Assembly: GCA_025965935.1 (NCBI GenBank)
Contig: JAOPVZ010000014.1
Span: 1-47,145 of the forward strand
Length of the DNA stretch: 47,145 bases
Direction: 5' to 3'
Origin: Frankiales bacterium
Lineage (GTDB): Bacteria; Actinomycetota; Actinomycetes; Mycobacteriales; SCTD01
Positions within the stretch are counted from its first letter, which is position 1, and the number at the start of each line of letters is the position of its first letter. The notes under the pieces were generated by a model. That model was given only the letters and a program-made list of their open reading frames with translations. It was not told where the DNA came from and made no database searches. The position numbers and the translations under genes are program-made. Below are positions 26,221 to 34,671 of the stretch, piece by piece.

Positions 26221-26706
26221 ATGGCGAGGAGCCGGCAGGCCGACTTGGGCGACGATCCGCTGCAACTCGATCGTCAGGTGTGCTTCGCCCTCGCAGTCGC
26301 CTCAAGAACCGTGGTCTCCCTCTACCGGCCGCTGCTGGAGCCGCTGGGCCTGACCCATCCGCAGTACCTCGTGATGCTCGCGCTGTGGGAGCGCTCCCCT
26401 CGCTCGGTGAAGGACGTCTCGGCAGCGATCGAGCTGGACTCCGCCACGCTGTCGCCACTGCTGAAGCGCCTGGAGGCGGTCGGGTACGTGACGCGGACCC
26501 GCAACCCGGCCGACGAGCGGCAGCTGACCCTCGAGCTCACTCCTGCCGGAAAGGCACTGCGGCGACGGGCCCTCGCCATCCCGTACGCCGTGGTGGAGCG
26601 GCTCGGCATCGACGTCGACGATCTGCTTGACCTGCACGCGCGCTTGACCGTGGTCATCGCTGCTGCGACGCGGGCCAACCAGCTCAACGGCTCCCGGCCC
26701 GGGTAG
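26221..26706 (+). CDS. MarR-family transcriptional regulator, OhrR-like
   Basis: 161 aa. RQVCFALAVASRTVVSLYRP has the N-terminal Cys that OhrR-type regulators use to sense organic peroxides, and LEPLGLTHPQYLVMLALWE is typical of that subgroup. The winged helix lies at about 55-110 (IELDSATLSPLLKRLEAVGY and the wing TRTRNPADERQL). No ohr gene is next to it, so the regulated function is open; the divergent 67-aa/LuxR pair shares the operator. ATG 26221 is preceded by an adjacent GTG at 26218 that is also possible. Confidence 0.9.
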   Translation: MARSRQADLGDDPLQLDRQVCFALAVASRTVVSLYRPLLEPLGLTHPQYLVMLALWERSPRSVKDVSAAIELDSATLSPLLKRLEAVGYVTRTRNPADERQLTLELTPAGKALRRRALAIPYAVVERLGIDVDDLLDLHARLTVVIAAATRANQLNGSRPG

Positions 26707-26717
26707 CGCTCATGCTC

Positions 26718-26745
26718 GCGGCGACGACAGGGATACGGTCGCCGC
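26718..26745. terminator. Hairpin between convergent MarR and TPR genes
   Basis: GCGGCGAC (26718-26725) pairs perfectly with GTCGCCGC (26738-26745), 12-nt loop, 12 nt after the MarR stop. No U-tract. The rest of the 131-bp gap shows nothing else I can name. Confidence 0.5.
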
Positions 26746-26837
26746 CGCGGCTACCACTCACGTTACGGACGATGGGCGCTCGTGAGCCGCTTCTCCGCGA
26801 AGTCAGGAGGTTCCGCCCAGGCGATCAGGCGATCCGA

Positions 26838-27179
26838 TCAGGCAGCTGCGGTGCCCGTGGCCGGATCGACACCCATGGCAGCGAGGACCTTCTCCACCAC
26901 GACGCTGTCGGCAGTCCTGCCGGTGCGGCGCAGCACCCGCGCCAGCAAGATCAGCAGCTCTGGATCGGTCGGCTCCGCGTCGAGCAGGCTCCGCAGCAGG
27001 CTCTCCGCCCGGCCTAGCGCGGCGAAGTCGAACAAGGCTCGCGCCAGCAGTCGCCTCAGCGCCCGGTCACCCGGCGCCTCCCGCATGGCGTAGTCCAGCG
27101 TCGCAACCGCTTCGCGAGGGTTGCCAGCGTCCAGGTACTCCTGCGCCAGTCGGTGGAGCTCGTAGGTGTCGCCGTTCAT
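26838..27179 (-). CDS. Tetratricopeptide-repeat protein
   Basis: 113 aa from ATG 27179. Two to three TPR-like helical hairpins: LAQEYLDAGNPREAVATLDY with A-x-x-x-x-P, then LLARALFDFAALGRAESLLR and LLILLARVLRRTGRTADSVV. The A/G/P spacing fits TPR consensus. No signal or membrane segment. A similar short TPR protein is common in streptomycetes and relatives, function unknown. The frame is open upstream to 27299, but that extension has no domain character. Confidence 0.75.
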   Translation of the reverse strand: MNGDTYELHRLAQEYLDAGNPREAVATLDYAMREAPGDRALRRLLARALFDFAALGRAESLLRSLLDAEPTDPELLILLARVLRRTGRTADSVVVEKVLAAMGVDPATGTAAA

Positions 27180-27344
27180 GAGCGCACGAACGTCCCCGCA
27201 GTCACCACCATTCCGGTGACCGTCGAGCGGCCGGTTCGCGGAGACTTGGGAACTTCGGGAACCGGGCGGAAACAATGCCGCCCTAGGGTCCGCGAGCAAG
27301 CCGTTCCGACGCTCGTTGAGGTCGGCACCATGGAGGGAGAGGCT

Positions 27345-28166
27345 GTGCAGTCGCGACCGTTACGACCGGGACCCGCACCTGCGAAGGGGTTGCGGGCGCT
27401 CCACACCGCCCGGGACCGACCCTGGACGGGCGGCGACGGCCGCCGCCGCGCGGACGAGGCCCGACGGGTCCGGGACGTGCTGCGGCAGGAGCTGCTGGCC
27501 GCGCCCCCGGCGTACCGGCTGCCGAGCGAGGAGCAGCTGACCGAGACCTTCCGGGTCAGCCGCAACACCGTTCGGATGGCTCTGGACCTCCTGCGCGACG
27601 AAGGGCTTCTCGAGCGCGTGCAGGGGGCCGGCACCTTCACCAGGGCCAGGCACGCCCGGCACCGGCTCGACCTCAGCCTCGACATGCGCACCACCCTGCA
27701 CGGGCGCCCCTCTCTGGAGTACTCGGTGCTGATCGCGGAGCGCCGACCGGCACCGGCACCCTTGGTACGGGCGCTTCGCCTGCAACCTGACGAGGAAGTG
27801 GTGCTCGTCGAGCGGGTCGCCGTGCTCGACTCGGTGCCGCTGCTCATCTGCACCAGCTGGTTCCCGGCGCGGCTCGCGGCGGCGATCCTCGACCACGACC
27901 TGACCGGCGAGCTGTCGAGCCTGCTCGGTTCGATCGGTCTACCGGTGCGGGCAGGAGAGTTCTCGGTCGAGGCGGTGCGGGCGGACGGCGGAGCCATCGC
28001 CCTGCTCGGGCTGTGGGTCGGTGCTCCAGTGCTGCGGCTGACGTTCGTCTCGGACCTCGTCGACGGGACGCCTGTCGAGGTCAGCTTCCTGCACTGCCGG
28101 GGCGATCGGTTGGAGCTGGTGCCACAGCTGATGCAGTTCGAGACGTCGCGGGCAGACTCAGCCTGA
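27345..28166 (+). CDS. GntR-family transcriptional regulator with UTRA effector domain (HutC subfamily)
   Basis: 273 aa from GTG 27345, which follows GGAGGGAGAGGCT; ATG 27330 is the alternative. The winged helix lies at about 50-112 (YRLPSEEQLTETFRVSRNTV, then ALDLLRDEGLLERVQGAGTF). The UTRA domain follows (about 130-265): LRLQPDEEVVLVERVAVLD, then VPLLICTSWFPARLAA, and VEVSFLHCRGDRLELV at the end. HutC-type regulators bind a small metabolite and control uptake or catabolic genes. It stands at the head of the MFS-amidase genes and is the likely local regulator. Confidence 0.9.
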   Translation: MQSRPLRPGPAPAKGLRALHTARDRPWTGGDGRRRADEARRVRDVLRQELLAAPPAYRLPSEEQLTETFRVSRNTVRMALDLLRDEGLLERVQGAGTFTRARHARHRLDLSLDMRTTLHGRPSLEYSVLIAERRPAPAPLVRALRLQPDEEVVLVERVAVLDSVPLLICTSWFPARLAAAILDHDLTGELSSLLGSIGLPVRAGEFSVEAVRADGGAIALLGLWVGAPVLRLTFVSDLVDGTPVEVSFLHCRGDRLELVPQLMQFETSRADSA

Positions 28167-28247
28167 GGCCGGACCGGTGGCGGATCTTTCGCCATCCCGC
28201 AGCCGGCACCTGGCTGCCGCTGGCTTAACCCTGCCGACCCCAAGGCG

Positions 28248-28264
28248 ACCTTGCCCGACAAGGT
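28248..28264. promoter_or_regulatory. Candidate GntR-type operator before the MFS-amidase genes
   Basis: ACCTTG-CCCGA-CAAGGT, a perfect 6-bp inverted repeat with 5-nt spacer, 22 bp before the MFS start. Size and symmetry fit a GntR/HutC site; only one copy is seen. Confidence 0.4.
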
Positions 28265-28285
28265 GCGTGCCCGAGCGTGTGGTCC

Positions 28286-29491
28286 ATGGGCACGCCGTCG
28301 CGCTTTCACGTCGTCGTTGCCGTGACGGGCGTGGCGTTCGGCATGACCTTTCCCTATGTGCCGCTGCTCGCGGGTCAGCTCGGCGCGGCAGCCGGGCTGG
28401 CCGGGCTGATCACGGCGGCGAACGCGCCCGCGGTGCTGGCCGTCGACGTGTTCGGCACGGGCATCCTGCCGCACCTAGGAGGACGGGCCGTCCTGGTCGC
28501 CGGGCTCGTCTCCTTCGGGCTCGGTTCCGCTCTGGCGGCGTGCCCGTTCGGGCTCGGGGTGCTGCTGGTCTCCCGGCTGCTGGAAGGCATCGGCCTGGCG
28601 CTGTTCATGTCCGGCGCGCTCTACCTCGTCGTACGCACGACCGACGCAGCCGGCCGGGCTCGGGCACTCGGCCGCTTCAACGCCCACTGGTTCCTGGGCA
28701 TCGCCGTCGGCCCGCTGCTCGGAGGGCTCATCGCGCAGACCTCCACCGGGGCGACCGGCTACCGCCGAGCCTTCGCAGCCTGCGCGGTCGTCAGCTTCAC
28801 CGCCGCCTTGCTCACCCGGGTCGCCATCGACCCGTACCCCAGCAGCGGTTCCCTGACGTTCACGCTGCCTGACCTGCGAGGGCTCCGGGACCCGCGACTG
28901 TCCGGCGCCGTGCTCCTCGGCGGTTTCGGCGAGGCCGTACGCGACAGCCTCGCGGGCATCCTGCTCCCCCTCGCTGCCGTCTCCGCCGGCCTCACGAACG
29001 CCGCCATCGGCATCGTCCTCACAGCCCTGGCTGTGGCGGACGTCATCAGCATGCAGCTCAGCGGCGTCCTCGCCGACCGCTACGGGCGCTCGAGACCCCT
29101 CATCGTGACCCTCGTCGTGGCCGCGGGCTTCTCGTTCTACGCCGCGACAGCGGACAGCACCGAAGACCTGCTCGTCATCGCGGTCGCTCTCGGCCTGACC
29201 CTCGGGTCGGCCTGGATCATCCCGCCGGTCATGGTCGTCGACCTCGCGGGCGGGGACTCCGACGACGGCGACCTGCACACTCGCCGGGCGGTCGCGGCCT
29301 ACCGCATCTGCGCGGACATCGGTCTGTTCGTGGGCCTGTTCGGCGGCGGCCTGGTGGTCGGTTGGGTCGGTGCCCTGCCCGCGTTCGTGGTCTTCGGCGG
29401 GTTTCTTCTCGCCGGCGCCCTGCTGACTGCCGCCATCGGCGACACCCGACGCACTGCGTTGGCACCCGCCTCGGTCCCGGCCGAGCTCTGA
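28286..29491 (+). CDS. MFS transporter
   Basis: 401 aa from ATG 28286 (GTG 28277 also possible). Twelve hydrophobic segments are visible. The N-half loop carries RLLEGIGLALFMSG, and the second half has GVLADRYGRSRPLIV, the MFS loop motif. RALGRFNAHWFLGIAVGPLL is helix 4/5-like. It probably moves a small organic compound across the membrane; direction and substrate are unknown. It follows the GntR gene and precedes the amidase pair by 41 nt, suggesting import of the amidase substrate or export of a product. Confidence 0.9.
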   Translation: MGTPSRFHVVVAVTGVAFGMTFPYVPLLAGQLGAAAGLAGLITAANAPAVLAVDVFGTGILPHLGGRAVLVAGLVSFGLGSALAACPFGLGVLLVSRLLEGIGLALFMSGALYLVVRTTDAAGRARALGRFNAHWFLGIAVGPLLGGLIAQTSTGATGYRRAFAACAVVSFTAALLTRVAIDPYPSSGSLTFTLPDLRGLRDPRLSGAVLLGGFGEAVRDSLAGILLPLAAVSAGLTNAAIGIVLTALAVADVISMQLSGVLADRYGRSRPLIVTLVVAAGFSFYAATADSTEDLLVIAVALGLTLGSAWIIPPVMVVDLAGGDSDDGDLHTRRAVAAYRICADIGLFVGLFGGGLVVGWVGALPAFVVFGGFLLAGALLTAAIGDTRRTALAPASVPAEL

Positions 29492-29532
29492 TCCCCGCCC
29501 GCCCGGGCGGTACGACACCGACAGGAGATCGC

Positions 29533-29793
29533 ATGCAGTCGAGTTCCATCCCCGTCACCACCGCACCCACAGAGGAGACACTCACGATGCTGCGTGCCAT
29601 GGCGGCGCGACGCGACCTGACCCTCACCGAGGAAGCGCTGGCCGCCGCCGCGACCCTGGACGCCTGGTTGGCGCCGCACCAGCTCCAGCTGCGCGAGCAG
29701 GAGCTGTCGTTCCTGCAGCTGGTCGAGCCCTCCAACACCTTCCAGTGGCTCGAGCAGGGCGGCCGCTCCGTGGCCCCGGCCGGGGAGGTCTGA
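29533..29793 (+). CDS. Small AtzG/GatC-like companion protein of the amidase
   Basis: 86 aa, with AGGAGATCGC before ATG 29533. The visible core is MAARRDLTLTEEALAAAATL followed by DAWLAPHQLQL and VEPSNTFQWLEQGG. Such short helical proteins encoded right before an amidase occur in the 1-carboxybiuret hydrolase pair AtzG-AtzE and in GatC-GatA, where the small subunit holds the amidase. Here the amidase starts 1 nt after the stop, so the pair is tightly coupled. Assignment rests on position, size and general likeness; no catalytic motif is expected. Confidence 0.7.
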   Translation: MQSSSIPVTTAPTEETLTMLRAMAARRDLTLTEEALAAAATLDAWLAPHQLQLREQELSFLQLVEPSNTFQWLEQGGRSVAPAGEV

Positions 29794-29794
29794 C

Positions 29795-31207
29795 GTGACC
29801 GAGCTGTGCAGCCTCACAGCGACAGAGCTCCTGGAGCTCTACCGCGCCGGCAAGGCGTCGCCCAGCGAGGCAGTCGAGTCCTGCCTGGCCCAGATCGACC
29901 GGCTCGAGCCGCAGCTCAACGCTGTGCTGACCCTGCTGGCGGAACGCGCTCGCGAGCAGGCTCGGGCCTCCGACGAGCGCTGGCTCGGGGGTACGGCCCG
30001 CCCCCTGGAAGGGGTGCCGTACCTGCTGAAGGACATCGTCGCCACTGCCGGCATCCGCACGACTGGGGGCTCGGCGATCTACCGCGACTGGGTGCCGACG
30101 GAGTCGGCGGCGCTCGCGCAGCGCCTCGAGGCGGCCGGCGGCACGTTGCTCGCCAAGGTCCAGACGATGGAGTTCGCCTATGGGCACGAGGTCAACACGA
30201 CCTGGGGGCCGATGCCCAACCCGTGGGACCTGGACCGCACGACGGGTGGGTCCTCCTCCGGCACCGGCGCCGGTGTCTCGGCCCGGTACGCGCCGATCGG
30301 GATCGGCACGGACACCGGCGGCTCGATCCGGGACCCGTCCAGCTTCTGCAACCTCACCGGCATCAAGCCCACCTACGGCCGGGTGCCGAGGCACGGCGTC
30401 ATGCCGTTGGCGTGGAGCCTCGACCATGCCGGTCCGATGACCCGCGACGTCCGCGACGCGGCCCTCATGCTCGAGGTCATCGCGGGTCACCACCCGGGCG
30501 ATCCCATGTCGTCCCGCCAGCCGGTTCCGTCGTACTCCTCCGCCCTGGCTGATGCCGATGCGTCAGGACTGCGGGTCGGAGTGCCGACCGACTGGTTCTG
30601 GGACATCGTCGATCCCGAGGTGAAGGTGGCTGCTGATCGCCTCATCAGCGAGCTGGAAGCGGCGGGTGCTGTCATCAAGCCGGTGGCCCTGCCGCATGCG
30701 CACCTGTCGGACGCCATTGGGTGGACCGTCATGCTGGCGGAGTTCGGGTCGCTGCACGAGGTCACGTTCGACCGGCTCAGCGAGTACGACACCGGCAACA
30801 TCGACGCGCTGCCGGCGGCCCAGTTCGTCTCCGCATCCGACTACCTGCGGGCACAACGGCTTCGCAACCTCGTGCAGCGGGACTTCGAGGCGGCGTTCGA
30901 GGACGTCGACGTCCTGGTGGTGCCTGGCTCGATCTCGGTGGCACCGCGCTTCGACGAGATGGGCATGACGCTCGACGGCACCTTCTACGGCTACATCGAG
31001 CACTACCTGAGGACGATGTTCGTCTTCAACGTGACCGGGCTGCCGGCGCTGAGCATCCCGAGCGGTCTCAATGCCGCCGGATTGCCGATGGGCGTGCAGA
31101 TCGTCGCGCGTCCCTTCGACGAGGCGAGTGCCTTCCGGGCCGCGCGGGTGGTGCAGAGCCGCACGGAGTTCCACTCCGCAGAGCCGGCGCTGGTGCGGGG
31201 CGCTTAG
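29795..31207 (+). CDS. Amidase signature family hydrolase (AtzE/GatA-like)
   Basis: 470 aa from GTG 29795. The Ser-cisSer-Lys triad is visible: Lys79 (YLLKDIVA), the cis-Ser in TTGGSSSGTGAG (about 153), and the nucleophile Ser177 in GTDTGGSIRDP. ALSIPSGLNAAGLPMGVQIV is the conserved C-terminal amidase motif. It hydrolyses a C-N amide or ureido bond. Coupling to a small AtzG/GatC-like partner and absence of GatB suggest catabolism rather than tRNA amidation. The stop overlaps that of the convergent MFS gene by 3 nt. Confidence 0.93.
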   Translation: MTELCSLTATELLELYRAGKASPSEAVESCLAQIDRLEPQLNAVLTLLAERAREQARASDERWLGGTARPLEGVPYLLKDIVATAGIRTTGGSAIYRDWVPTESAALAQRLEAAGGTLLAKVQTMEFAYGHEVNTTWGPMPNPWDLDRTTGGSSSGTGAGVSARYAPIGIGTDTGGSIRDPSSFCNLTGIKPTYGRVPRHGVMPLAWSLDHAGPMTRDVRDAALMLEVIAGHHPGDPMSSRQPVPSYSSALADADASGLRVGVPTDWFWDIVDPEVKVAADRLISELEAAGAVIKPVALPHAHLSDAIGWTVMLAEFGSLHEVTFDRLSEYDTGNIDALPAAQFVSASDYLRAQRLRNLVQRDFEAAFEDVDVLVVPGSISVAPRFDEMGMTLDGTFYGYIEHYLRTMFVFNVTGLPALSIPSGLNAAGLPMGVQIVARPFDEASAFRAARVVQSRTEFHSAEPALVRGA

Positions 31208-32460
31208 TCGCGGGACGTCAGCGCCACTTCGGGCGCGCTCACGACGGGAGGTGCCTCACCGGGCACCTCCCGTCGTCGTGCGGACCAGCTGGTGGCCAGC
31301 AGGACCAGCGCAAGGATCGTGGGCACCACTCCGGCGAGAGCGATGACCGACCTGGCCGAGGTGAACACCAGCAGAGCCGCGGCGAGGCCGGCACCGGCGC
31401 CGACCCCGAGTCGCAGGGAGGCGTACAGCAGCGCGAAGCCCTCCGCCCGGCGGTCGGTGTGCAGCGCCGCCTGGAGGGACTGCGACCAGAGCGCGTTCAT
31501 GGGCGCGAGCGTCAGGCCGGATGCGAACAAGCTCAGCCCGATGCCGACCAGGGACGACACCCACACGAGCGGCAGCAGCACCAGCCCTTCCAGCAGGCAC
31601 AGCAGCAGCGCGCCGAGCCGCCGGCGGTTGTCGAGGTGGCGTTCGGGCAGCCGCAGCATGAGGAGACCGGCCAGCACGCTGGCCAGCGCCGGCGCACCGG
31701 TGGACACGGCGGCTAGCTCCGCATGCAGGCCACGCGCGGCGAGCAAGGCCGGCATCGAGGTGTCGACGAGCGTGAGGCCGAGCGAGACCGCCAGCGCGAG
31801 GGCGTAGATCTCCCGCACCTCACGGATGCGCCAGGGCGAGCGCGACACCGGGCCGTTCTCGACCTGCGACCACTCCCGCGCCGGGAGCCTGGTCTGCGTG
31901 AAAGCCGACAGCGCGAGGCTGGCCGCGATGCAGGTCACCGACAGCACCGGGTCGACGGCCAGGGCGACGCCCATGACGATCAGCGGCCCCACAACCCAGT
32001 TGAGCTCGAGCACCACCGCGTTGACGGTGAGACCTCGTGACAGCTGGCCCGAGGCGAGGACGGCAGGCAGCCTGGCGAGGAAGCCGCCGGGCACCGCAGC
32101 GCCGAAGCAACCCGCCACGACGCCGGTCGCAGCGGTCAGCAGCAGCGGCGAGGAGATGGCCAGCTCCACGGCAAGCAGGCTGAAGCAGCCGGCGCAGACC
32201 AGCAGCTCCAGGGCGAGCGCCTGCGGACGGTCGCGTCGGTCGAGGACGGGACCGCGCCAGAGCGTGCCGAGGGCCTGACCGGTCGAGCACATCGCGGCCA
32301 GCAGGGCACCCGCGGCATAGGAGCCGAACGAGTGGCGCCCTGCCAGGATCAGGGCGAGCGGCGCCATGGTGACCGGCGCCCGGGACAGGCTGATGGCCAG
32401 CAGCCACCGGCGGAAGTGCCGGGTCGGCGGGGTGGTCGGGATCATGGGCAGCGTGGACAC
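31204..32460 (-). CDS. MFS transporter
   Basis: 418 aa from GTG 32460. About twelve hydrophobic helices. RGPVLDRRDRPQALALELLV is the loop 2-3 motif and LRLPERHLDNRRRLGALLLC the mid loop. ALWSQSLQAALHTDRRAEGF is typical of SetA/drug-efflux-like actinobacterial MFS proteins. It begins 3 nt after the EamA gene and is co-transcribed with it. An export role is likely, substrate unknown. Confidence 0.88.
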   Translation of the reverse strand: MSTLPMIPTTPPTRHFRRWLLAISLSRAPVTMAPLALILAGRHSFGSYAAGALLAAMCSTGQALGTLWRGPVLDRRDRPQALALELLVCAGCFSLLAVELAISSPLLLTAATGVVAGCFGAAVPGGFLARLPAVLASGQLSRGLTVNAVVLELNWVVGPLIVMGVALAVDPVLSVTCIAASLALSAFTQTRLPAREWSQVENGPVSRSPWRIREVREIYALALAVSLGLTLVDTSMPALLAARGLHAELAAVSTGAPALASVLAGLLMLRLPERHLDNRRRLGALLLCLLEGLVLLPLVWVSSLVGIGLSLFASGLTLAPMNALWSQSLQAALHTDRRAEGFALLYASLRLGVGAGAGLAAALLVFTSARSVIALAGVVPTILALVLLATSWSARRREVPGEAPPVVSAPEVALTSRD

Positions 32461-32463
32461 GCC

Positions 32464-33420
32464 TCATCGCTCCAGCACGGGCTCGGGCTCGGGAGTCGCC
32501 TTGATGATGAGGACGACACCGACCAGGACGGACAGTCCCGCGACCACCGTGCGGCTACCCGCGGGCTCCCCCAGGAGCACGGCACCGATCAGCAGGGCCA
32601 CGACCGGGTTCACGTAGGACGCCGTCGCGACGAGCGTCGGCGAGGTCACCCGCACCAGCCACATCGAGATGGCGTACCCGGCCAGCGCCCCGATGAGGAA
32701 GGTCCAGGTCCACCCGAAGGCCGAGAGGCCCGTGACCTGCGAGGGCCGGAAGGACGACAGGTCACCGGTCGCGACGGCGAGGACGAAGGTGGCCAGGCCG
32801 CCCAGCAGCATCTGCAGCCCGGTAGCCACCAGCATGTCCGGGGCCTGCTCGGCCTTGGCCGCGTAGACCATCCCGAGCGCCCAAGCGGCTGAGCAGGCCA
32901 CCACGACGAGGGCCCAGAACGGGTCCGCTCCCCCGCTGCCGCCCGCCGTGACGAGCAACCCGGTGCCGAGGAAGCCGACCACCAGCCCGGCCTGGGCGAG
33001 CGTCGGGATCCGCCGACCGAGCCAGAGCCGCTCCACCAGCGCGACGAACAGCGGCACCGTGGCCGCCAGCAGCGCGACGGTGCCCGAGGCGACGTGCCGC
33101 ACCGACAGCACGATCCCGCTGGTGCCGAGGAGCACCCCGCAGAAGCCGAGCAGCACGGCCGCCTTCCAGTGCCCGCGCGTGAGACCCCGCAGCGGCCAGC
33201 GTCGACGGCCGGCAAGGAGCAGCAGCCCACCGGAGAGCGAGAAGCGGACCCCGGTCGCCAGGAGCGGCGGGATGGTGCGGGCGGACTCCGTCATCGCGGC
33301 GTAGACCGACCCCCAGCCGATCCACAGCACAACCAGCCCCAACCAGATCGAGAGCTGGAGGGGAATCCGCGTCGCCCTCGCAGGAGCGAGGTCAAGGTCC
33401 TGAGTAATGCGGGTACTCAA
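32464..33420 (-). CDS. EamA/DMT-family transporter
   Basis: 318 aa. Ten hydrophobic helices in two EamA repeats: WIGWGSVYAAMTESARTIPP, VRFSLSGGLLLLAGR and SGTVALLAATVPLFVALVER in the first; ATASYVNPVVALLIGAVLLG in the second. This is the RhaT/YdcZ/RarD-type drug/metabolite transporter group, usually exporters of amino acids or metabolites. The start is uncertain: TTG at 33420 is the longest, with no good ribosome binding site. Confidence 0.88.
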   Translation of the reverse strand: MSTRITQDLDLAPARATRIPLQLSIWLGLVVLWIGWGSVYAAMTESARTIPPLLATGVRFSLSGGLLLLAGRRRWPLRGLTRGHWKAAVLLGFCGVLLGTSGIVLSVRHVASGTVALLAATVPLFVALVERLWLGRRIPTLAQAGLVVGFLGTGLLVTAGGSGGADPFWALVVVACSAAWALGMVYAAKAEQAPDMLVATGLQMLLGGLATFVLAVATGDLSSFRPSQVTGLSAFGWTWTFLIGALAGYAISMWLVRVTSPTLVATASYVNPVVALLIGAVLLGEPAGSRTVVAGLSVLVGVVLIIKATPEPEPVLER

Positions 33421-33711
33421 GCAGCCGGTGGGCCGCTGGGAGGCGATGCGCCGTAGCCGCGAAGTTACGCCAGCTCTCCTCGTCGCAGCCCGGTGTGATC
33501 AGGCAGATCCGCCACCGGTTTCCTTGCGTCGTCGAGGAAGTGCTGTACGTCTGCTGTGAGCTGTTCGCTGACCTCCAACTGCCCCGCAGGTGGCGGAAGT
33601 TCGGGGAGCCGGGCGCTCGCAGGCCGATGTGCGGTCGAGTGCAGGTGGCTTAACAGTTCGTTGACCTCAGCGGAAACCCCACCGACACCTGGGGCGCAAA
33701 GAGTCCACCTC
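33421..33711. other. Intergenic region carrying the ABC operon promoter
   Basis: 291 bp between the divergent EamA and permease genes; no gene supported. TGGCTTAAC at 33646-33654 recurs at 28221-28229, 57-58 bp before the permease and MFS starts respectively, so it may be a promoter or regulator element common to both. No further repeat or terminator is evident. Confidence 0.35.
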
Positions 33712-34671
33712 ATGAAGCGATACCTCGGGCAGCGGCTCCTGCTGACGGCGCCCATCCTCATCGGTGTCTCCATCATCGTGTTCTTCACGGTGCAGCTGGT
33801 CCCCGGAGATCCCATCTCCACGCTCGTCGGTGCGCACGCGACACCCGAGACGCGAACCCTCATGACGAAGCAGTACGGCTTGGACAAGCCGCTACCAGTT
33901 CAGTACGTCGTCTGGCTCGGACACGCGCTTCAGGGCAACCTCGGCGCCTCGATCAGCCAGCAGCGTGACGTCACCGGCATCGTCACCACTGCGTTCTCCA
34001 ACACGCTGACGCTGACGGCCTTCGCAGCTCTGATCGCCGTGGTGCTCGGCGCGGTCCTCGCGATGACCATCACCTTCGGCCGCCGTCGCCTGTCGCGGAT
34101 GCTGTCCTCGGTGGTGTCGCTGGCCTCGGTCTCGATGCCGCAGTACTCACTCGGCGTCATCTTCATCGTGGTCTTCGCCGCCGACCTCGCGTGGTTCCCG
34201 GCGGGCGGGATGCGGGACGTCCTGGAGCCTGGTTCGACCACGTCGCTGCTTCACCACCTGGTGCTTCCCGGGCTCACGGCGGCGGCCATTCCGACCGGCA
34301 TCATCGCGCGGATGTTCTCCGCCACCTTGGCCGAGGAGAGCCAGGAGCCCTACGTCGAGAACCTGCGGGCACGGGGCCTGTCCGAGTGGACCGTCCGGCG
34401 CCACATCGTGCACGGCAGCCTGGCCTCGCTGCTCACCATTAGCGGCCTCCAGATCGGCTACCTGCTCGGCGGCGTGGTCTTCGTCGAGGTCGTGTTCGCC
34501 TGGCCCGGCATCGGTCAGCTGGTCTACCAGTCGATCTCCAAGCGGGACTACCCGGTGATCCAGGCCGGGGTGCTCGTCTCCGCACTGGCCTTCGTGGTCA
34601 TCAACCTGGTGGTCGACGTGGCCCGCGCGGTGCTGGATCCGCGGGTCCGAGCATCGGGGGTGACGGCATGA
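33712..34671 (+). CDS. ABC transporter permease, Opp/Dpp B type
   Basis: 319 aa. MKRYLGQRLLLTAPILIGVS is the classic DppB N-terminus; VQLVPGDPISTLVG follows. Six membrane helices; the EAA loop reads ENLRARGLSEWTVRRHIVHG. VFVEVVFAWPGIGQLVYQSI is the conserved C-terminal segment. It forms the channel with the next gene for uptake of a peptide-sized or smaller solute. ATG 33712 gives the standard start. The stop overlaps the next gene (ATGA). Confidence 0.95.
   Translation: MKRYLGQRLLLTAPILIGVSIIVFFTVQLVPGDPISTLVGAHATPETRTLMTKQYGLDKPLPVQYVVWLGHALQGNLGASISQQRDVTGIVTTAFSNTLTLTAFAALIAVVLGAVLAMTITFGRRRLSRMLSSVVSLASVSMPQYSLGVIFIVVFAADLAWFPAGGMRDVLEPGSTTSLLHHLVLPGLTAAAIPTGIIARMFSATLAEESQEPYVENLRARGLSEWTVRRHIVHGSLASLLTISGLQIGYLLGGVVFVEVVFAWPGIGQLVYQSISKRDYPVIQAGVLVSALAFVVINLVVDVARAVLDPRVRASGVTA

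Noticed and set aside
29795-31207. GatA subunit of tRNA amidotransferase
   Set aside because: No gatB adjacent, and the neighbours are transporters and a catabolic-type regulator.
33465-33887. Minus-strand 140-codon frame between EamA and the ABC permease
   Set aside because: It runs antisense into the permease start and shows no recognisable domain.
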